This document shows positions 6,955 to 10,525 of a stretch of 10,525 bases of DNA, one piece after another. Below the pieces are notes generated by a model. It saw nothing but the letters and a program-made list of their open reading frames with translations, did no database searches and was not told the origin of the DNA. Origin of the DNA: an uncultured Oscillospiraceae bacterium (lineage in GTDB: Bacteria; Bacillota; Clostridia; Oscillospirales; Oscillospiraceae); contig CAKTOF010000031.1 in NCBI GenBank assembly GCA_934589675.1, forward strand, positions 1 through 10,525. The letters are read 5' to 3'. Positions within the stretch are counted from its first letter, which is position 1; each line of letters begins with the position of its first letter. The translations under genes were made by a program, and so were the position numbers.

Positions 6955-7004
6955 ATGGCGCGGCGGCATGATCGGGGCGCGGCGAAAACGTCCCACACCG
7001 CGCC
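6955..7004. repeat. Linker after C4
   Basis: ATGGCGCGGCGGCATGAT and the following GGCGCGGCGAAAAC...CACCGCGCC match, in reverse complement, the linkers at 10226-10277 and 10428-10480. The linker is therefore part of the mobile or amplified unit. It stops about 25 nt before the rbfA ribosome binding site. Confidence 0.65.
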
Positions 7005-7018
7005 CCTTCCGGGGGCGC
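7000..7018 (+). other. GC-rich hairpin just upstream of rbfA
   Basis: GCGCCCC (7000-7006) pairs with GGGGCGC (7012-7018) around loop TTCCG. It ends 10 nt before the rbfA Shine-Dalgarno AAAGGAGG and has no T run, so it is not an intrinsic terminator. It could set the 5' end of a processed rbfA message (inference). Confidence 0.4.
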
Positions 7019-7042
7019 ATCCTCATCAAAGGAGGAAATACC

Positions 7043-7402
7043 ATGTCATCCAATCGCAGAGGCCGGATCAACGAGGAGCTCCAGCGGGAGCTGTCCGCGC
7101 TCATCCGCGACCTGAAGGACCCGCGCGTGCAGGGCATCGTCTCTGTCACGCACGTCGAGGCCACGCCGGACCTGCGCTACGCGACGGTCTACATCAGCGT
7201 GCTCGACAAGGAAAAAAGCGCCGAGGTGCTCAAGGGCCTGAAGTCCGCCGCGGGATTCCTGCGACGGGAGCTCGGCGCGGCCATGATGCTGCGCTACACG
7301 CCCGAGCTTGTGTTCACGGAGGATCACTCCATCGAAAAAGGCGCGCGCATTTTTGAGATCCTGAGCAAGCTCGAGCAGGAGGAGAAGCCCCATGACGATT
7401 GA
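7043..7402 (+). CDS. rbfA: 30S ribosome-binding factor RbfA
   Basis: RbfA is a single KH-type domain protein that binds the 30S subunit near 16S helix 1 and assists its late maturation, notably at low temperature. The 119 residues show the family signatures: RINEELQRELSALIRDLKDPRV near the start, then VTHVEATPDLRYATVYISVL, and RYTPELVFTEDHSIEKGARI near the end. The ATG at 7043 is fixed by AAAGGAGG at 7028-7035, and the protein begins MSSNRRGRINEE as expected; the open frame runs upstream through the repeats but that part is not protein-like. It overlaps nrnA by 11 nt. The ylxP gene that stands before rbfA in B. subtilis is absent here. Confidence 0.97.
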   Translation: MSSNRRGRINEELQRELSALIRDLKDPRVQGIVSVTHVEATPDLRYATVYISVLDKEKSAEVLKGLKSAAGFLRRELGAAMMLRYTPELVFTEDHSIEKGARIFEILSKLEQEEKPHDD

Positions 7403-8354
7403 CGTCAAGACCGCCGCGCAGATGCTGCGCGCGCAGGACAATGTCCTCATCCTGACGCACCGCCGCCCGGACGGGGACACCGTCGGCTGCGCCGTCGCGC
7501 TCTGCCGCGCGCTGCGCGGCATGGGGAAAACGGCCGCCATCCTGGAAAATCCGCAGTTCACGCCGCGCTACGCCGAATATCTTGCGGGCCTGACGACGGA
7601 CGCGGTGCAAAGCGGCGCGTGGCTGGTCTCGGTCGACACGGCCTCGCCCGGGCTGCTGCTGCTCGGCGCGGAGGAGCTGGCCGGGCGCGTGGCGCTTGCC
7701 ATCGACCACCACGGAACGAACAGTGAATACGCCGGTGCCACGCTCGTCCGCGGCGACCGCGCCGCGTGCGGCGAGGTGCTCTATGAGGTGCTGCTGGCGA
7801 TGGGAGCGACGATCACGCCGAGCATCGCCGAGGCCATCTATGTGGCCATCTCGACGGACACGGGCTGCTTCCGCTACTCAAACACGACGGCCAACACGCT
7901 GCGCGTCGCGGCCGAGATGAAGGACCTCGGGGCGGACACCTACCACGTCAACAAGGTCATTTTCTCGACGAAAACGCTCGCCCGGCTGCGGCTGGAGGCG
8001 TACCTCATCGACACGCTCGAGCTGCGCGCGGGCGGCAGGGTCGGCATCTGCACGCTGCCGGAGGCCGTGCTCCGCGAGCTCGGCGCGACGGAGGACGACG
8101 CGGACGACATCGCGGGCTTCGCCCGCAGCGTCGAGGGCGTCGAGGTCGCCGTCATGCTGCGCGAGGTCGAGGACGGAAAGGGCAAGATCTCCGTCCGCAC
8201 GGACGGCAGCGGCTGCAGCGCCGCGGCCATCTGCAAGCGCGTCGGCGGCGGCGGCCATGCCGGCGCGGCCGGCGCGACGCTGGAGTGCGGCATCGCCGGC
8301 GCCCGCGCGGCGATTCTAGAGGCCATCCGCGCCGAGACGGGGCTGGACGTCTGA
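7392..8354 (+). CDS. nrnA: NanoRNase / pAp phosphatase NrnA (DHH-DHHA1 family)
   Basis: A metal-dependent phosphoesterase that degrades 2-5 nt RNA fragments and dephosphorylates pAp. The 320 residues carry the DHH domain with its motifs in order: H23 with D27 and D29 in HRRPDGDTVG, D82 in SVDTASPG, D105-H106-H107 in AIDHHGTN, and D156 in STDTGCFRYS. The C-terminal DHHA1 substrate domain has KISVRTD and GGGGHAGAAGA at 285-295. All metal-binding residues are present. The ATG lies within the end of rbfA, and GGAGGAG upstream serves it. In Clostridia this gene commonly sits between rbfA and truB, where it may link RNA decay to ribosome assembly (inference from neighbours). Confidence 0.94.
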   Translation: MTIDVKTAAQMLRAQDNVLILTHRRPDGDTVGCAVALCRALRGMGKTAAILENPQFTPRYAEYLAGLTTDAVQSGAWLVSVDTASPGLLLLGAEELAGRVALAIDHHGTNSEYAGATLVRGDRAACGEVLYEVLLAMGATITPSIAEAIYVAISTDTGCFRYSNTTANTLRVAAEMKDLGADTYHVNKVIFSTKTLARLRLEAYLIDTLELRAGGRVGICTLPEAVLRELGATEDDADDIAGFARSVEGVEVAVMLREVEDGKGKISVRTDGSGCSAAAICKRVGGGGHAGAAGATLECGIAGARAAILEAIRAETGLDV

Positions 8355-8376
8355 GCGCCCGGAGGAGGACAACGCT

Positions 8377-9246
8377 ATGCCAAACGGGATCGTCATCGTC
8401 GACAAGCCGGAAGGCTGGACGAGTCACGACGTCGTCGCAAAGCTGCGCGGCGTGTTTCACGAAAAGAGAATCGGTCACGGGGGCACGCTCGATCCGATGG
8501 CGACGGGCGTGCTGCCCGTCTTTGTCGGCCGCGCGACCCGCGCGGTCGAATTTTTTGAGTCGAGCGAGAAGGAATATGTCGCGGGGCTGCGCCTCGGCCT
8601 GACGACGGACACGGAGGACACGACGGGCGCGGTCTTGACCGAGTCGCCCGTCGCCGTGACGGCCGAGCAGGTCGGGCAGGCCGTCGCGGACCTTTGCGGC
8701 GAGCAGATGCAGACGCCGCCGATGTACTCGGCCGTCAAGGTCGGCGGGAAGAAGCTCTACGAGCTTGCCCGCGCGGGCAAGACGGCCGAGCGCAGGCCGC
8801 GCGCCATCACGATTTTTGAGGCGGAGCTGCTCGGCGGCGAGGGCGCGGAGTACACGTTTCGTGTGCGCTGCTCGAAGGGGACATACGTCCGCTCGCTCTG
8901 CCGCGATCTGGGGCAGGCGCTCGGCTGCGGCGGGTGCATGTCCAGCCTCCGCCGCACGGCCGCGGGCGCGTACTTAGAGCGCGACGCCGTGCCGCTCGAC
9001 GAAATCATCGCGTCGGATGCGCCGGAGCAGCTTCTCCGCCCGGTCGACTCCATGTTCCCGGCCGCGCCGCCGCTCTACCTCGGCGAGCGCGAGGTGAAAA
9101 AGGTCAAAAACGGCGCGGACGTGATACTTGCGGGCCTTCCCGCCGGGCAGTTCCGGCTGTACGCGCCGAGCGGGGAATTTCTGGCGCTGGCCGCATACGA
9201 CGGGGCCGTGCTCCATACGATCAAGAGTTTTTACGAGGTGAACTGA
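8377..9246 (+). CDS. truB: tRNA pseudouridine(55) synthase TruB
   Basis: TruB converts uridine 55 in the T-loop of almost all tRNAs to pseudouridine and also acts as a tRNA folding chaperone. The 289-residue protein begins GIVIVDKPEGWTSHDVV, followed by the catalytic motif GGTLDPMATGVLPV with nucleophile D39. The further family motifs QTPPMYSAVKVGGKKLYELAR and RCSKGTYVRSLCRDLG are present. The C-terminal region (about 215-289) resembles the small RNA-binding domain found in Firmicutes TruB. GGAGGAGG lies 9 nt before the ATG. It is 22 nt after nrnA and 1 nt before ribF, so it is surely co-transcribed. Confidence 0.97.
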   Translation: MPNGIVIVDKPEGWTSHDVVAKLRGVFHEKRIGHGGTLDPMATGVLPVFVGRATRAVEFFESSEKEYVAGLRLGLTTDTEDTTGAVLTESPVAVTAEQVGQAVADLCGEQMQTPPMYSAVKVGGKKLYELARAGKTAERRPRAITIFEAELLGGEGAEYTFRVRCSKGTYVRSLCRDLGQALGCGGCMSSLRRTAAGAYLERDAVPLDEIIASDAPEQLLRPVDSMFPAAPPLYLGEREVKKVKNGADVILAGLPAGQFRLYAPSGEFLALAAYDGAVLHTIKSFYEVN

Positions 9247-9247
9247 C

Positions 9248-10147
9248 GTGCCGCGTGTCATCGCACTTGGATTTTTTGACGGCGTCCACATCGGCCACGC
9301 CGCGCTGCTTGCCTGCGCGCGCGCGCGCGCGGACGCGCTCGGCGTATCCGCCGCGGCGCTGACGTTCGACCGCCACCCGGACGAGCTCGTCACGGGGAGG
9401 CCCGTCCCGCTCATCAACTCGCGGACTGACCGCGAGTGGCTGCTGCGCGAGAAATTCCATATGGACGAGGTGCTTCTGCTGCACTTTGACCGGAAGACGA
9501 TGCGCATGCCGTGGCGCAGCTTCGCCGAGGACTACCTCGTCGGCGAGCTCGGCGCGGCGCACCTTGTCTGCGGCCACGACTTCCGCTTCGGCGACCGCGG
9601 CGAGGGCAATCCCGAGCGGCTGAGCGCGCTGTGCGCTGAGCTTGGCGTCGGCTGCGACGTCGTCGGCCGCGTGGAGCTTGACGGGCGCACCGTTTCGTCG
9701 ACGTACATCCGCCAGCTGCTCTCAGGCGGCGACGTGGAGCAGGCCGCGCGCTACCTCGGCCATCCGCACCTGCTCTCCGGCACGGTCGTGCCCGGCAAGC
9801 AGCTCGGCCGCACGATCGGCATCCCGACCGCGAATATTTATGCGCCCGACGGCGTGCTCCTGCCGCGCTTCGGCGTGTATTGCGCGCGCGTGACGCTGCC
9901 CGACGGCCGCGCCTACCCGGCCGTCACGAACGTCGGCGTCCGCCCGACCGTCGAGGATCAGACCGGCATCACCGTCGAGCCGTGGCTGCTCGGCTTCGAC
10001 GGCGACCTGTACGGCCGGCGCATCCGCGTCGAGTTCTTCCGCTATCTGCGCGGCGAGACGAAGTTCCCCGACCTTGCCGCCCTGCGCGCCGCCATCTTAA
10101 AAAACGCCGCCGAGACCCGCGCATTTTTCAAAGAGCGCGGCATCTGA
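9248..10147 (+). CDS. ribF: Bifunctional riboflavin kinase / FMN adenylyltransferase RibF
   Basis: RibF phosphorylates riboflavin to FMN and then adenylates FMN to FAD. The 299 residues hold an N-terminal nucleotidyltransferase domain with GFFDGVHIGH at 8-17, VCGHDFRFGDRGEGN and SSTYIR at 150-155. The C-terminal flavokinase domain has PTAN at 193-196, VGVRPTV, and the probable catalytic E244 in VEPWLLGFDGDLYG. The start is GTG at 9248, 1 nt after the truB stop, with GAGGTG 7 nt upstream; this gives the short N-terminus usual in Clostridia. The gene carries a 17-nt alternating G/C run at 9315-9331 coding for an Ala/Arg repeat. It is the last gene of the operon, followed by a terminator. The B. 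subtilis equivalent is also called ribC. Confidence 0.96.
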   Translation: MPRVIALGFFDGVHIGHAALLACARARADALGVSAAALTFDRHPDELVTGRPVPLINSRTDREWLLREKFHMDEVLLLHFDRKTMRMPWRSFAEDYLVGELGAAHLVCGHDFRFGDRGEGNPERLSALCAELGVGCDVVGRVELDGRTVSSTYIRQLLSGGDVEQAARYLGHPHLLSGTVVPGKQLGRTIGIPTANIYAPDGVLLPRFGVYCARVTLPDGRAYPAVTNVGVRPTVEDQTGITVEPWLLGFDGDLYGRRIRVEFFRYLRGETKFPDLAALRAAILKNAAETRAFFKERGI

Positions 10148-10153
10148 CCAAAC

Positions 10154-10183
10154 AACCCCGACGCCCGAAAGCGCCGGGGTTTT
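10154..10183 (+). terminator. Intrinsic terminator of the rimP-ribF operon
   Basis: AACCCCG (10154-10160) pairs with CGGGGTT (10175-10181), and CGC (10162-10164) with GCG (10171-10173), with one A-C mismatch and loop CCGAAA. A short T run (10180-10183) follows. It begins 6 nt after the ribF stop codon. The T tract is short, but the stem is strong and the position is right. Confidence 0.75.
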
Positions 10184-10195
10184 GCACGCCCGCAG

Positions 10196-10225
10196 CCCCT
10201 CCGTCACCCCTTACACAGGGGAGGT
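10196..10225 (-). repeat. Deleted B-end copy C5 lacking hairpin 2
   Basis: Read on the minus strand this is a B end: hairpin 1 is reduced to CCCCT/AGGGG and is followed at once by TGACGGAGGGG. About 22 bases, the rest of hairpin 1 plus most of hairpin 2, are missing compared with C3. The linker GCACCGCGCCCAAAATA still flanks it (10226-10242 on the plus strand, as reverse complement). It looks like a deletion derivative of a complete element. Confidence 0.75.
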
Positions 10226-10277
10226 ATTTTGGGCGCGGTGCGGGTTTTCAGCGCGCCAAAATCATGCACCGCGCCAT
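10226..10277. repeat. Inter-element linker, third array
   Basis: This linker joins C5 to C6. Its right part (from 10246) is identical to 10449-10480. In reverse complement it matches the linker at 6955-7004, including ATCATGC and CCGCGCCAT. No gene is seen. Confidence 0.7.
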
Positions 10278-10427
10278 AGCTCCCCTGTGTAAGGGGAGCT
10301 GTCAGCGAAGCTGACTGAGGGGTTGGAGCCGGAAAGCTCGCAGTGCGCGCCCGAAATTCGCGGCCGCGTCCCGCCAACCCCTCCGCCACGGCCGTTGGCC
10401 GTGCCACCTCCCCTTGCACAGGGGAGG
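10278..10427 (-). repeat. Complete two-ended palindromic element, copy C6
   Basis: On the plus strand the A end comes first: hairpin 1 at 10278-10300 and hairpin 2 at 10301-10315 (GTCAGC/GCTGAC around GAA). The spacer stem is GAGGGGTTGG (10317-10326) with CCAACCCCTC (10374-10383). The B end follows: hairpin 2 at 10387-10403 (CACGGCC/GGCCGTG) and hairpin 1 at 10407-10427. The copy is essentially the reverse complement of C4 apart from the B-end hairpin 2, whose arms differ in both positions of several pairs. A spacer hairpin GAGC/GCTC (10326-10339) matches the one in C4. Confidence 0.88.
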
Positions 10428-10480
10428 TATTGGGGCGCGGCGCGCCCATTTCAGCGCGCCAAAATCATGCACCGCGCCAT
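10428..10480. repeat. Inter-element linker, second copy in third array
   Basis: This linker joins the B end of C6 to the A end of C7. From 10449 it is identical to 10246 onward, which shows a recent tandem duplication with a period of 203 bp. No gene is seen. Confidence 0.75.
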
Positions 10481-10525
10481 AGCTCCCCTGTGTAAGGGGA
10501 GCTGTCAGCGAAGCTGACTGAGGGG
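10481..10525 (-). repeat. Element copy C7, A end only, cut by window edge
   Basis: Hairpin 1 (10481-10503) and hairpin 2 (10504-10518) of an A end, ending in GAGGGG at the last base. Identical to the start of C6. The remainder of the element presumably continues beyond the window. Confidence 0.85.

Noticed and set aside
6827..7042. An N-terminally extended RbfA starting inside the repeat array
   Set aside because: The extra 72 codons are repeat sequence; a strong Shine-Dalgarno and the normal RbfA start lie at 7028-7045.
10196..10525. A CRISPR array
   Set aside because: Repeats are long, inverted and multi-hairpin, the spacers between them are repeated rather than unique, and no cas gene is present.

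Overview
This window looks like chromosomal DNA from a high-G+C member of the Clostridia, most likely a gut Oscillospiraceae/Ruminococcaceae-type bacterium. The inference rests on four things: about two thirds G+C by eye, with C/G at most third codon positions; the Firmicutes gene order rimP-nusA-rnpM-ylxQ-infB-rbfA-nrnA-truB-ribF; a secreted N-acetylmuramoyl-L-alanine amidase with copper-amine-oxidase-like and AMIN domains; and intergenic palindromic repeats of a type I associate, from memory only, with such genomes. Genus and species cannot be read from the window. All genes are on the + strand.

Layout: 1-321 is a protein-free repeat array (one complete two-ended element, one truncated copy and linker). 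345-373 is a candidate promoter and 429-1847 the cell-wall amidase. 1848-1998 is an AT-rich control region with a weak terminator candidate, a very good sigma-A promoter (TTGCAT, 17 bp, TATAAT) and a leader hairpin resembling a NusA-dependent attenuator. 1999-10147 is the nine-gene translation/transcription operon. It is tightly packed (overlaps or gaps of 1-27 nt) except for a 356-nt gap between infB and rbfA that is nearly filled by the same repeat family. An intrinsic terminator (10154-10183) ends the operon. 10184-10525 is a third repeat array that runs off the window.

The operon serves ribosome production and translation start-up, coupled to transcription and RNA turnover: RimP and RbfA mature the 30S subunit, IF2 starts translation, NusA controls pausing and termination (and probably its own operon), RnpM and YlxQ are small RNA-binding proteins, NrnA removes nanoRNAs and pAp, TruB makes tRNA pseudouridine 55, and RibF makes FMN and FAD. 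Every one of these genes appears intact.

The most unusual content is the repeat family. The complete element is about 145-150 bp. Each end carries two hairpins (a C/T-rich hairpin 1 and a variable hairpin 2); the ends are inverted relative to each other; and a third stem closes the central spacer. Elements are joined by linkers of about 53-62 bp into tandem arrays with a period of about 203-206 bp. Different copies change both sides of hairpin 2 and of the spacer stem in a compensating way, so pairing itself appears to be kept. The layout resembles BIME/REP arrays; no mobility enzyme is present in the window.
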